Assembly (NCBI GenBank): GCA_027563935.2
Contig: CM050454.1
Location: 27,339,501-27,403,500, forward strand
Reading direction: 5' to 3'
Source: Costus lasius
Lineage: Eukaryota > Streptophyta > Magnoliopsida > Zingiberales > Costaceae
Length of the DNA: 64,000 bases
Position numbers and translations under genes: made by a program. Shown here piece after piece: positions 10,940 through 23,700 of the stretch; the first letter of the stretch is position 1, and every line of letters begins with the position of its first letter. The notes beneath the pieces are model-generated. The model was given only the letters and a program-made list of their open reading frames with translations, was not told the DNA's origin and searched no databases.

Positions 10940-11858
10940 ATCTCCCACTTGCACTAGGACCCTGTTATTGTATCACCACAATCAACACGTCCTCAGTCAG
11001 ACGTGCCACGCTCCTGCTACGCCAGAGCATCGGTCAGTGGGCCTATCATGACTTCCTCAATGTAAATGTCTGCAATCTCGCAACACCTCTGTCTCCAAGA
11101 CAAAGTGGAAGCGCTAGAGTATGTGTTCGGATCTTTAGGTGAAACCTTGTTTTTTCTGTCTTGCGTTATTGCTCCTTTGTGCTCACAAATAGAGACCAAT
11201 AACGGTATGATAACCACTTGAAGTTCAATGAAGAACTCCCATATCCAAACAGCTTCCTAGAAGCCATAACATACTATGCCTTCAATTGGAGATGATGGTA
11301 GTCCATCATGAAGCCTTTTACAGCTTACTTCACTACCAGATACAAAACTGATGCTGCGATCAAGGTCAGAATAGAACAAGCTATCAAATGCTACCCTATA
11401 CACCAAGCTTTTCTTATCTCTACCAATCGAGAACCATCCTATAGTTCTTTGTAGAACCAAGAAGGTTATTTTCTCCTTATCTAGTGCCATTCACCTTGAT
11501 TGGACTTGGTATCAATGGGTTATGCTCTCGACACTAACCATATCTGGCCTATAACATACCAACATCAATGTATGTTGTCTAACTTAGGACTTGAAGTTTC
11601 TTGGATCTATCCAAAATCTCTCACACCTACCCCATAGGTGATGTCCACTAAGTTATTCATCATGAGACACTTCCCAATCATCTCTTCACCAAGTGAAGGA
11701 TCAGGATGTCGTCTCTGATCATCTATATGTACCTAACATATAAGACCAGAGATGTCATTAAGCTCCCACTGCACTCAGGCACCATAGAATGAAGATTCTC
11801 TGTATTGAGTTAGGGGTTACCCATAAGTCAAAGTCAGATGAATCGATTCAACCTGTAT
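10940..11858 (-). pseudogene. D copia RNase H remnant
   Basis: Translated on the minus strand, blocks align with RNase H of C1/C4. A stretch near 11560-11500 reads MLVCYRPD against MLCTRPD. A run near 11490-11257 reads DSLFYSDLDRS against DASFQSDQDDFRS. A run near 11170-11130 reads CEHKGAI against CDNTGAI. The first catalytic Asp region is kept and the rest is altered. The segment ends with the purine tract before the D LTR. Its left-hand continuation on the element is displaced by T1. Confidence 0.6.
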
Positions 11859-14800
11859 TGTAACATCCCACATTCTTAACCCCAAACAAATGGCACAATT
11901 CACAAATGATACAGGATGTTTCATATAAGATCGATCATATGCTAGGTAAAACCGAGTTCAAGAAAACACGATCTGAAAAATTTCCATAAATCCATACACA
12001 CAAATTCACAAAACTCAAATCTCATAAATCTCATAAGGGTACCTGCCACCACGCAATCCTTGCACTAGACATATGCAAGGCAATAGTTATATCAAAACCG
12101 ATTCCAATTCATAAAATCCATAAAGGTACCTGCCACCAGGCAATACTTGCACTAGACATATGCAAGTTACAGGGTATATCAAAACCGATTGCACAGAATA
12201 TACAACAAGCCGAAATTCAAAACAAAATCACAAAAATCGATTTTATAAACTCATATCAAACACCGAAACCAGGCTGAAGCCCGCGGTGACACAAAAATCA
12301 AACTCATAAGACTGCCATAACTGGCAACATACTTCACATAGTTCACATAGTCTCATGATTCACATAGTTCATATAGTTTATGTTAAGGCCACAACCGGCC
12401 CCAAGAATTAAGCATAAAAATTCTTAAAACAGCAAACAGCATAATTATCCACGCCAATGCACTCAAGACATGCGCCCCTGCTCTATGCCTGAAAATAGTG
12501 AGGGGTGAGCTACACAGCCCAGTGAGTGGATAGTCTAAATCGACTATCCATAACATACATTCAAAAATATAGGCAGATTATTTTTAAAAATATTTAACAG
12601 AACATTATGTCAACATATAACAAAATAAAGAAACAGAAGTCATATAGACAGTTAAATGTACACACTAGCATATAACAAATTCAGGTTCTAGAGTTTTACT
12701 CTAACCCAATTAAACACATATATTCTAAACCAACTAAACACACCATACTTAATTAACCTAGTTGTCCAGCATATTCAGTAGTGACCAATATGGTCTAACC
12801 CGGCTTGGCCAAAGCACTGGGAGCTGCAAAATCTCGTGCAACACATAAACATGGATAGTGAGTAGAATCAAGAGGTGGCCCCCGTCAGGTCACGACGTGG
12901 CACTTTGCTCTATCACCCCATAACACATCAGAGTGATGACATCAAGAGGTGGCCCCTGTCTGATCAAGACATGGCACTTTGCGTCTTATATCACCCCGTC
13001 ACATAAAAGAGTAATGACATCAAGAGGTGGCCCCTGTCTGATCAAGACATGGCACTTTGCGTCTTATATTACCCCATCACATAAAAGAGTAATGACATCA
13101 AGAGGTGGCCCCTGTCTGACCAAGACATGGCACTTTGCGTCAAAACCCGTTCTCCCAAAAGGTTCCTACTGGACAACAGACATATCTTATTTCATATTTC
13201 ACAAAGGTGGACTCCTAAGTGTCAACTAGACTCTAGGATAGTCATCACAAAAATCATATCGGGCAGGCTGAACATCAACCCCCATCACAAAAATCATAAT
13301 AGGCAGGCTGAAAATCAACCCCCTCACATATCACAATACAGGGCTGAAATTCAAACCCTTAACATAACACATAAGGACTATCCCCTTGAGTTCATAGTTA
13401 CACCTAGCCTTAGTCCTAACCATCACATAATCACATAATTTTCCAAATTCACATAATCTCACATATTGTTCAAAATTCACAAGATCACACATAATGTTCA
13501 AAATTCACATGATCACACATATTGTTCAAAATTATATAACATAACACATAATATTTTATATTCGAATATCACCGAATATAGTGTAGTCCTTAAATTTCAT
13601 GCTGATTAGTTTAATCAAACCTTGCTATGTTGTCACTCAAGTTTCTCAAATACAGATACTTAGCCATAAATATAACACCATAATTATTTAACATATTACA
13701 CACACCAAGAAACAGTCATATCAAGCATCCATAAAATAAACTTAAAATTTAAAACAAGTATTCATATAAATTACTTTACAAAATACCACATGTAACATAT
13801 TAACTACAAACACCAAAATTCGGTTTTCATAGACAATTATCAAGGTCATCAAGGTTTCGGTTTTCATGTTAACTACAAACATCAATTTCGGTTTTCATAA
13901 ACAATTATCAAGAACATCAAGATTTCGGTTTTCATGTTAACTACAAACATCATTGATTTAATGTTACCAAAATTGATTTCGGTTTAACTATAATTAACAA
14001 GAATTTCATACCCAAAATTCAATGATTTAATGCTACCAAAATTCCTATAAAAATACCTTAAATTTCATACAAATTTTCGGTTAAATAATCATCATATAAT
14101 CACATTTGAAAAATTCGGTTTTCATCATAGTGAAGTCTTGAATTTCGGTTTTAGCATGGTAAGATTTCCAACAAGCGAATATATCATCTAACTCATCAAT
14201 TAACACAAACAAATAGATAGAAATCAATTAGACAACCCACTCACCTTGAACCGAGAACACAAGGTGAAAAAAACCCTCCAACAATTTCGTCTAAAGCCTT
14301 TAAGCCGCCCAAAAATCTTCAAGAACTCGCCAAGGAAGTTTCTTCACTTCAAGGAAAATCACCAAGGGAAGAAGATGAAGAAAATCACCTCAAAATTCCA
14401 AGAACACCAAAGTCGCCTCCTTCTTCCTAGCCGTCGCCCAAAGTTTTCTCTCAAGCCAAAATCTCGCCCAAAAATTCCACCCTAACCGAAATATCAATTT
14501 GAATTTTCGGTTTTAACTCTTAACCCATTAACCCATTAATTCAAATAGGGTTTAACCATTTAACTAACTAAATTTAAATTTTAAACCCAATAACCCATGG
14601 TTTAAGTGACAATCCAATAAGAACTTAAATTAACATCCACTTAATGAATTCACTTAAACGCAAATCCAATAAGGATGTAATTAATATCCAATAAGGATTT
14701 AATTAACCAATAGCTCCAATTAATTAACAATTAATTAACTTACAATTTACAACCCATAAATCCTAATTAATTTATCATGAACTACCAATAATAATTTATC

Positions 14801-14976
14801 ATAAATTAACAGCCAATAATCAAACAAATAATCCCTAATTAATTTACAATAAATTAACAACCAAAATTTCTAGTTAAATAACTATTAACAACCAATGCAT
14901 AGAAAATATCACAGTCAATAATTTTATTTAATTCAAAAATAATGCTTACCAGGACTTAAGATCCTTGGATCTTACA
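11859..14976 (+). repeat. T1: solo LTR, Del/Tekay-like, TSD TGTAT (3118 bp)
   Basis: Starts TGTAACATCC and ends GGATCTTACA, an almost perfect 10-bp terminal inverted repeat. It is flanked by TGTAT at 11854-11858 and 14977-14981. It has no coding region, primer site or internal domain, so it is best read as a solo LTR left by LTR-LTR recombination. Long LTRs starting TGTNACNNCC are typical of the Del/Tekay chromoviruses; that lineage call is from the ends and size only. It interrupts element D. Confidence 0.8.
12868..13140 (+). repeat. 78-bp tandem repeat in T1
   Basis: Three close copies and one diverged copy of a unit containing ACATCAAGAGGTGGCCCCTG and a GACATGGCACTTTGCGTC block. The unit length is a multiple of three, so it gives a repetitive 26-residue open frame that I consider accidental. 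T0 has a single copy near 6605-6660. Confidence 0.8.
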
Positions 14977-16189
14977 TGTATAGCCTGTGTGTTATGAGCC
15001 TCATGTTACCCATAACCTGTAAAACTAGCTTAGAGTCCATCTTTGACCAAATGTGTCAAATATTTGACCTTGGATTACATCCAAGTCAAAGTTTCACCCA
15101 CTAGCCTTTTTCAGGAGAAAATATTTCCCAAGAAAATCAGCACCTTAAGCAGAACTAAGTTGCTCTCTTGTGGGATTCTGGAAGCAGTGTCCCCAAAGGA
15201 TACCCCATACACACTTATGCCAGATATGGAACATCTTTCAGTGTTCAGGAAAAACTATTCATTTTGCACAACCTTTACAAGGAGTTATATGACTTCACCT
15301 ACATCGAATCATACCAACTATAATTCGATTCCTCCAATTAGACTCCCAGCCTCAATGAAGAGTTCTATAAGGAGTGAGCTATGAGGAAATCTCATACTCT
15401 TAGGGACAGTCATAGACTATGGCTCAAGTGCTTTCTCACAAATTAGAAAGCTATATGGATCTATTAAGCACAACCACTTAATCTTATCCATATGGGAAGA
15501 TTCATTATCCTTGCTAGGAGGCACACATGAATCGATCCAATCCTTATTCCCACATTTTATGAACCCTAGGTTGCCCACAACCTACATATATGGTTAAGAT
15601 TTTATCTTTGATCCTTTTGTGCTAAGTGGCTGACCTTGGACTAAATCCAAGTCACAACTTCCTCCCACTAGCCTTTTTCAAGGAAAGACATTTCCAAGAA
15701 AAATGGCACTATGAGCAACAATTACTTGTTCTCCTGTGGGTTTATGGAAATTTGTATCCCTAAGTGAACTTAGGATACACCACTTACACTTTATCAGATC
15801 TTGGTTCTATGGTAGTAGAACCTCAGATATATGACCCAATGTCTCATATCTCTATATCCAAATACTGAGTCATGTCATCTCCTAACTTGGAGATACATTT
15901 AAGATAGAGTTAAGTTCATTGTGGAATAAGCTTTTAGCATCACCTACAGAGTCTTGACCCCAGAGAGAGCGAGATCTCCTACCGTTATGGCAACATTGTA
16001 TGCACCAACTTGTTGGTCAGTCTCTCTATGTCAGCATTGCCCTATTTCTGTTGAGCACCAAAATACTTTTGCAAGTGTTGGTCTCATTATGCGGTACGAT
16101 ATACCTATGTGTTAGAAATAAACAACTTGACTTTAGGCAACGTAATTACTTGAGCCAGAAGATGAAGAGCTACTTCTCTTCTCCTCGTT
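14977..16189 (-). pseudogene. D copia pol remnants with an internal duplication
   Basis: Two segments (about 15050-15135 and 15640-15715) both translate on the minus strand to degenerate versions of the AIFLEKEFLL...ASG block that follows integrase in C1/C4. The flanking sequences (14990-15060 and 15540-15640) also resemble each other, so a unit of roughly 550-600 bp seems duplicated in tandem. No long frame survives, and RT motifs are not recognisable. Confidence 0.5.
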
Positions 16190-16519
16190 TAGAGGTCGCT
16201 AGTAGTCAATCTTGAGTACCTTATCTCCTACACCTATTTCATCTTTAATGCGTCAGTCAAGCACTAAGGCCTACCTTTGCATTGCAAGACTGCTTTAGAA
16301 GTTATAGCTTTCTATTCTAACTTGTCCCTGGAAGGCGACAGGCTAGCAATAAACAAGCTACCTCTTAAGCATCCTCATCAGCCAATAGGGCTGTAGATGA
16401 AATGGGTTTAGGTAAAGGCTACTCAAGGAGATACAACTTTTCCTCGAGCTTGAGGACAATCCTCAAATACCAGTCCACTTAGTTGGTTCCAACCAACTTA
16501 GGAGAGATCGCAGTGAACA
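16190..16519 (-). pseudogene. D copia gag remnant
   Basis: Minus-strand translation of about 16500-16420 gives DWY-LRIVLK-x3-KLYLLE with a stop, matching DWYGHLKIVLKAERKLYVLE of C2. Further along, bases near 16310-16200 match the segment coding ERYNLTKLFF and GAHVLKM. Frame is lost several times. This fixes the orientation of D. Confidence 0.6.
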
Positions 16520-17855
16520 TTTACAATGGTCATAAGCAGATCTACAAACCAATCATTTAATTTGGCCTTTTATAAATGATTGGGCTCCAGCTATTTTGCT
16601 CAAATCGACAACCCTCAAAAGTCGATCGGGAAATCACCAGATTTCCTTACTGAGATGGGATCCTCATTCCATACAGGGCCATGCGTCACACGAGGGTGAT
16701 ATGAACTGCATAAGGTGACGCATGCTTCGTCAGGTAGGCATACTAACCAATTGCAACTTGGCAATTCCCCTTCTCAAGACAGTTCAGGCACTTTGTGTCT
16801 AGCGAGGGCTAGATACAACACAAAGCCCTAATCTCTTAAGGTTGCCTCCAGACTTTCATTATGTGGTCCATCCACATATGAAATATCTAGTCAACTCCAA
16901 CCTGACCGTTATGCCTAGGGCCAATGATTTCTTTGCGAAAGGCGCGTCCAGAGTTTTAACCAGACTGGGAAAATCATTGTTACCACATGACTCCTAAAGA
17001 TAGATGGGTGTGTCCCACGTGGGTGGGAAACAGTGCACAACACCATCGATCGATAGTTTGATGAGGGCTACGTGCCAGAAGGCAGTTAACGGACTTGATA
17101 TTTGGATAGAGGGTTTTTATGGTCTCACCATTTAGTTTTATCTTTCATCTAACAATACAGGCATGCAATCCTATAGTGAGTAGCATGAAAAATAAAACAT
17201 CACAGGCATGCTTAAAACTGAGCAGAAAATAAAACATGATATGGTTATAGCCTAGACATGGGTAACAAGCCCCTAGACTAAGACTAATCACCTAGCTACT
17301 CTATGGCACAAGCCATGGGCCCATGCCACTAAGTCCTCAACTCTGCCCTGACTGCCCTAAGGTCTCTGCTCCATCCCTAGGTGTGCTGCTGCCTAGGTCC
17401 TCTGCATAAGGGTCAGCCCCTTAAACCATAGAAGAGCCACTTAGGACACCCTAGGTGCTCTCTTAGGTTTAGGTCAGCCCCTTGGTCCACCTATGTTAGC
17501 TCGCAAACCCTAGACTCCTAGGATTCGGTCAACACTCTCCTCTACCCATGCTAGCTCGCAAACCCTAGGCTCCTCCTAGGGTTCGGCCAATCATAGGGGC
17601 ACCATCACATCTAGCATGTTGCGCCACCATGAAGGTGCGCCACTTGCATAGAAATATCACCATGAGGGGCTGTTTACATCACCTTTTAGATCAGCCCTTG
17701 AAACCATGCTTGATGAACCTCTAGAAAGCCCTAGAAGCCACCAAAGTTTTGGCCAATCAATAGGTATGCACAAGCCCTCTTCACCAGCCCTTAATCCTCT
17801 AGGTGCGCCACAAAGGTAAACCCTAGGAGCCACCAAGGATTCGGCTAAGGAAGAG
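16520..17855 (-). other. D leader (untranslated region between primer site and gag)
   Basis: It matches the D2 fragment over about 16870-17290 and shares the general layout of the C1-C4 leaders, including a hairpin CCCACGTGGG at 17014-17023. Bases 17490-17600 hold a direct repeat around TAGCTCGCAAACCCTAG and a following TCGGNCAA. No gene is seen. The right end is cut by the G1 LTR. Confidence 0.5.
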
Positions 17856-17938
17856 TGATGCAAGAGCATACAACATGGAAGAAGGGGAAAACTTGCCCCA
17901 GGAGGTGCCCCACAAATTTTCTGTGAATTCTAGCATCA

Positions 17939-18316
17939 ATGAGTGTTCCACGGCCGACCCAGCGACCGAGATTGCTGCCCGTGGCTTCTGCAGCGGCATT
18001 CCAGGACACATTCCAATCTGTACAGAACGTTCCGCAGGGTACTAAGCGGCCTAAACCACAGCCCAAGAAAGTTTCTGCAAATTCGGGTGTCATAGAATGT
18101 TCCACCGTCGACCCAGCGACCGAAGTCACACCCGAGGAAGTTTCTGCGGATTCTGGCGAAAAGTCAAGTATGCACAGAATGTTCCACTGTTGACCCAGCG
18201 ACCGAAGTCACACCCCGAGGAAGTTTCTGTGGAGAAAGTCAAATATGCACAGAATGTTCCACGGTCGAGGTCACACCCCGAGGAAGTTTCTGTGGACTGT
18301 GGCGAAAAAGTCACGG
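17939..18316 (+). repeat. Minisatellite in the U3 of the G1 LTR
   Basis: Four to five units of about 75-83 bp share TGTTCCAC, a GACCCAGCGACCGA block and GAGGAAGTTTCTG. The last three (from about 18093, 18176 and 18251) are closest to each other. The units lie several hundred bases upstream of the TATA box, as U3 enhancer repeats often do; an enhancer role is only inferred. Confidence 0.75.
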
Positions 18317-18892
18317 GGTGTGAAACTAGTCATGGGGTGACCCGTGAAAATCCTGAAACCACCGATTTTCCCCAATGACCCCATTTTGACGTGCACGACC
18401 CTCCCCACCATGTTCATCCATTTGAGGATCCAAAGGAGCCCAACAAAGTGATTATTTGGCGATCCCAATGCACATCCCATCCATCGGATCATTTCGTGGG
18501 TGTCGTCAGCCCACATGCAATCCACACCGAAATGATCCAGCCCAAGGGTGCCATTGACCAGCCCCCAAGCGGCCCAACTCCGGAAGGACACCGCAATCAT
18601 GTCAGTAACACGGCCCAAGAGCATGCCACAACGGCGGTGACTCAGCCTACGATGTCCAAATTCTGCTGCTTCATCGCGGTATGCTCCGAACGCATCTAAC
18701 TACCTCCGCAACCACCTCGTACCAGTAGGAATCAAAGGACCTGTGCCAGTCCACTTTAGTTGCTAGAAGTTTGTTAATCTTTTGTCCCTTGTAGCAGTTT
18801 TTGTCCTTATATAGTAGTCTTGACTACTTTTGGGCTGCAAAAGTAGGTAGTTGGTTGAAATTCAGCCCTTGTCTTGTTCCCCTCTCTTATCC

Positions 18893-18900
18893 TATAAAAG
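18893..18900 (+). promoter_or_regulatory. G1 LTR TATA box
   Basis: TATAAAAG about 1040 bases into the LTR, in a pyrimidine-rich setting (CCTCTCTTATCC before it). The transcript would start near 18925, giving an R-U5 of about 600 bases after removal of C2. Confidence 0.65.
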
Positions 18901-19088
18901 GGAAGGGGTGGTCTAGCTTCATTCTCAGTTCTCTAGAGTGGTAGAGTACTCCAACTTGTGAGAGATCCAAGAGAGTGTCTCGATTCCAAGGTTGTAAGCG
19001 TCTTGCCTCGACTTCGAGGCGTGTAGGAGTCGTGGTCGGTGCCTCGACTTGAAGGTCCATTTCCAGCATTATTAGAAGTAAATCCCAC

Positions 19089-20766
19089 TGAAAGTTCCCT
19101 AAAGGGGGCGAAACCCTAAAGCATGCGTAAACAAAAATTGCATGGGCGGAATCTAGGGTTTCCTAGGATCACATGCATGAATATATGATCAACTTGAAGA
19201 TTGCATCTCACTAAAAGAGAGATCATACCAATGCCATTTCTTGGATGGCGTCTTGGAAGCAAGAGGGCGAGTGGCTCTCCTCCAAAGCAATCACACACAA
19301 AGATGATTGATCGCCTACTCCTTGTCGATCCTTGTGCTAGCAAGGCTCCAAGGTGTCCTTTTGTGTGGAAGAGAAGAGATGTCTTTCTTTGCCTAACCGG
19401 ATCTCCTCCTTGGCGTGAAGACTCACCACACGAGAGAGAGGCATCGAGAGGAAGAGGCGAGAGAGAAGAATAGCACCACACCCACGAATGTAGAGGCGTT
19501 AACTAATTTGGAAAGCATGACTTCCAAAAATAGTAAGCCCTCAACGTGTGATGCGTTCACTCCGATTGAACCATCGCATTTTCCTCTCCCATTGAACCAT
19601 GCGCTCACTATGATGAGCCGGTTCAATTGGATTTGGTTCAAAGACCAAATTAAGCCAAGCCTTGATCTAGATCATATAAAACCAAAAGGTTCAAGATCTA
19701 ACCATTCATCTCTTGATGCTCTTGATCTCACCGATCTAGCATCAAATCTCTCGATCGAAGCTTACCGATCTCAAGCCCTAATCAATCAAACATGATCAGA
19801 CCAGATCTCACTTACAATCAGAGTTTAAATCCCATTAAACTGAACCAAAACAATTCAGTCCACACGATCTGACTCAAGTAAGCCATATCATCAAATTGTG
19901 CGACCCTAAGGGTTTCCTTTAAATGTCGGTAACGATAACTTACGTTATCACGAACAGAGAGGGGTATCTAGCAACACATCACTGTCTCCCGATATAAAGG
20001 AAAGAGTCTTCCAAGACTACACCCAAACCACAGCACAAGTGTGAACCCAAGTCACTTGACATATGTGTTTCCTTTGCCACTGGATGTTCTTATTGGACAA
20101 GCGTGTCAAGCCTGTAATTCCAATATGATGAGAATGATTAGATCAGATGAACATAGTCATCTGGGTATGGCCATACACTTTCTCAATCATCTCATCCAGG
20201 GGGCCCCTTCAGAACATCACACTCCAACAAGGAGACGGCAATCCTATATCTATCACTAGTGCCCTAACATGACTCATGCTCATTATCCAAGATAGTCTAT
20301 AACCATTATGTTTCAAATGATATTGAACTACCTCAAAACAATGCCAATCATCATTTAGAAACACAAGTGATCTCAAGTCAGAGGAAATATGCCACTTGTT
20401 TGCATATAAGGATTATTCACATTGTGACAAGCAATTGAATATCCTAAGTAGGGTCTGTCCAGTACATCCAATGTACCCATGAGTCTACATCTTATTCCAT
20501 GCTCGAAGCATCCTATAAGATTAGAACACATATTAGACTCAATCATATCAAAGCTGTCTCATGTTCACCAAGATATCTCGACTAGGGACAAAACTGCATG
20601 TCAGCCTAGCTGAACAGCATTGAGACATTATTCAGAAGTATACATATTGCAGCAGATGATGTAACAACCTGAATAACAACCATTGCCTTTATAAACATAG
20701 AGTTTATACATGATACTGAAATAATCCCAAGGCCTCAAACATTAGCCTTAAGGGCATACCCCAACA
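19089..20766 (-). repeat. C2 3' LTR (1678 bp)
   Basis: On the plus strand it runs from TGAAAGTTCCC to GGCATACCCCAACA. It has the same length as the partner at 26420-28097 and the family palindromes. It belongs to subfamily A. Confidence 0.93.
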
Positions 20767-20777
20767 ATCTCCCACTT
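20767..20777 (-). promoter_or_regulatory. C2 polypurine tract
   Basis: The minus strand reads AAGTGGGAGAT directly before the 3' LTR, identical to the tract in C1, C3 and C4. Confidence 0.75.
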
Positions 20778-20786
20778 GCACTTAAT

Positions 20787-23700
20787 CTAATGGTTGAGAA
20801 ATCTCAAACCCATATTATTACAGTGCTTCTCATGCTTCTGCTGCGATAGAGTCTTTGTAAGCGGGTCAGCTAGATTGTCATCTGTATGAACCTTGCAGAC
20901 TTTGATCTCGCCACGATCAATGATCTCCCGGATCAAGTGAAACCTTCTCTATATGTGCTTGGACTTCTGGTGCGACCGTGGTTCCTTTGCTTGTGCTATT
21001 GCTCCAGTGTTATCACAGAAGATAACCAAAGGATCTGCACTCGAAGGAACAATACCATGTTCCTGAACGAACTTACGAATCCACACTGCCTCCTTAGATG
21101 CTTCTGAGGCTGCAACATACTCGGCTTCTGTTGTGGAATCAGCAACAATTGACTGTTTGAAACTTTTCCACACCACTGCTCCTCCATTCAAGCTAAAAAC
21201 ATAGCCTGATTGCGATCGGAAATCATCCTGGTCAGATTGGAACGAAGCGTCAGTATATCCTTCAATACTGAGTTCTTCCTGACCTCCATATACCAAGAAC
21301 ATATCTTTGGTCCTCCGAAGATATTTCAAAATGTTCTTGACCGCAATCCAGTCTGCCTTCCCTGGATTACTTTGGAATCGACTGGTCACGCTTAACCCGT
21401 AAGCGACGTCTGGGCGAGTACACAACATCGCATACATAATGGACCCAATAGCCGAAGCATAAGGCGTATTGTCCATTTCATCTTTCTCAGTCTGTGTTTG
21501 TGGACACTAACTCTTTGAAAGATTCAGACCATGTCTGACTGGAAGATATCCTCTTTTAGAATTTTCTAAATGGAATCTCTCCAGGACTTTATCGATGTAA
21601 GTACTCTGGCACAGCCCGAGAAGCCTCTTTGATCTATCTGTGTAGATCTTCACACCTAATACATAGGCTGCTTCTCCTAAATCTTTCATCTGGAAACATT
21701 TTCTTAACCATGCCTTAACCGCATGTAGTTCAGGAACATCATTTCCAATGATCAAGATATCATCGACGTAGAGGACTAGAAAAGTAATCACGCTCCCACT
21801 AAACCTCTTATATACACACGAGTCATCTTCATTCTTGATGAAACCAAATTTACAGATTGATTCATCAAAACGAATATTCCAGCTTCTTGATGCTTGTTTA
21901 AGTCCATAAATGGACTTCATTAATTTGCATATTTTATGACGATCCGATGGATTAGTGAAACCTTCAGGTTGTGTCATATACACATCCTGTTCTAGTTTTC
22001 CATTAAGGAAAGCGGTCTTCACGTCCATTTGCCAGATCAACCAATCGTAATCTATCCCGTAGATTTGTTTGAAACCTTTCGCAACTAGCCTGCCTTTATA
22101 GGTAACTACGTTACCATCCATGTCAATCTTCTTCTTGAAGATCCATTTACAGCCTATAGGGATTACTCCCGGAGGCGGATCAACCAAATCCCAAACTTGG
22201 TTATCTGACATGGAGTCCATCTCGGCTCGCATAGCTTCAAGCCATCTCGCTGATTCCGGTCCACTGACCGCATCCGCATAAGTGAGGGGTTCATCATCAA
22301 TGATGTAGACTCCGTCATAGCGCTCAGGCTGTCGACGGATCCTTCCTGATCTTCACTGTTCCCGTGATATCTGAGCCTCAGGTTGTTCAGTAACCTGATC
22401 TACTGGCTCAGGCTCATCCAACTGTGCTTGACTACTTTGTCCTTCTTCTGGATTCTCATCCAGCTTTATTTCTCTCCCACTGGCCTCTTGCAGAAGAAAT
22501 TCCTTCTCAAGAAAAATAGCCGTTCGAGCAACAAATACTTTGTTCTCTTTGGGATCGTAGAAATAATAACCCTTAGTTTCCTTAGGGTAACCGACAAAGA
22601 TACATTTATCAGATCTGCTCTCCAGTTTGCCAGAGGCGAGCTTTTTGACATAAGCCTCGCAACCCCAGATCTTAATAAATGTCAAGCTCGGCTGTTTCCC
22701 ATACCATAACTCATATGGAGTCTTTGAAACGGCCTTGGATAGCACTCGGTTTAGTACCTTTGCAGCTGTTTCCAGTGCAAATCCCCAAAAGGAGCAAGGT
22801 AGAGTAGCCTGACTCATCATAGAACGAACCATATCCAGTAATGTTCTATTTCTCCTCTCGGACACACCATTCCATTGCGGTGTTCCTGGCGGAGTGAGCT
22901 GTGAGATAATCCCACACTCCTTCAGATAGTCAGTAAACTCTCGACTCAAGTATTCTCCACCTCGATCTGAGCGAAGTGCCTTGATATTTTGGCCTAGCTG
23001 ATTTTGTACTTCATTTTTGAACTCTTTGAACTTGTCAAAAGATTCACTCTTATGTCTCATTAGATAGACATAACCATACCTACTGAAATCATGAGTAAAG
23101 GTAATGAAGTATGAATAGCCACCTCTGGCATGTTTACTAAATGGCCCACGCACATCACTGTGAATGAGGTCAAGTAAACCTGAAGCCCTTTGACCTTTAT
23201 TAGAAAAAGGAGACTTCGTCATTTTACCCATTAAACAAGCTTTGCATGTATCAAGCTCCTCATAGGAGAATGATCCCAGCAGTCCATGTTCATGCAACCG
23301 CTTAATGCGCTTCTTGTTAATATGGCCTAAACGACTATGCCATAACAAGGTGCTGTCATCAGCATACTTGGCTTTCTTAATATCAATCTGCTGTATAGAA
23401 CATTCCATGTCCAACATGAATAACCCATTGTTAATTGACCCGGTAGCATAAACAATATTATCAAAAGAAATTAACACTTTGAAATCTTGCATTCAAAGGA
23501 AAACCCTTTCCTGACAAGAGCAGGAATAGAGATAATGTTCTTAGTTATGCTCGGTACAAAATAAAAATTGTCCAGTTCTAATACAAGACCAGATGGTAAA
23601 GAGATGTGATATTCTCCTACAGCAACAGCAACAACCCGTGCCCCGTTTCCTACTCGTAGGTCCACCTCATGCTGTCCCACTTGTCTTCTTCTCTTGAGTT

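Larger units (their letters stand above)
8715..17855 (-). mobile_element. D: decayed copia element, minus strand, split by T1
   Basis: In minus-strand order: leader (about 17855-16520), gag remnant (about 16510-16190), pol remnants, RNase H remnant (about 11640-11010), purine tract and 3' LTR. The 5' LTR is absent, since the leader stops where gypsy G1 begins at 17856. Most of integrase and RT is missing. Many stops and indels make this one of the oldest layers of the nest. Confidence 0.7.
17856..19088 (+). repeat. G1 5' LTR, first part
   Basis: Begins TGATGCAAGAGC. It holds a minisatellite (about 17939-18316) and a TATA box (18893-18900), then stops at the C2 insertion; CCCAC (19084-19088) is the TSD. 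Joined with 28103-28542 the LTR is about 1673 bp. Short frames across the minisatellite are not regarded as genes. Confidence 0.75.

Noticed and set aside
12868..13140. CRISPR-like repeat array
   Set aside because: Head-to-tail repeats without unique spacers, in plant retrotransposon DNA.
12933..13229. Repetitive open frame with 26-residue units
   Set aside because: It results from the 78-bp tandem repeat in a solo LTR; no start context or neighbouring gene supports it.
11859..14976. T1 as a DNA transposon or MITE because of its terminal inverted repeats
   Set aside because: TG...CA ends, a 5-bp TSD, 3.1 kb size and a second copy (T0) fit an LTR better; no transposase is present.
17490..17600. 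Telomere-like AAACCCTA repeats
   Set aside because: Only isolated AAACCCTAG words within a leader repeat; no tandem seven-base array.
20041..20259. Conserved 72-codon frame in the C2 LTRs as a small protein
   Set aside because: It spans the LTR palindrome region, is disrupted in other LTR copies, and is a shadow of non-coding sequence.
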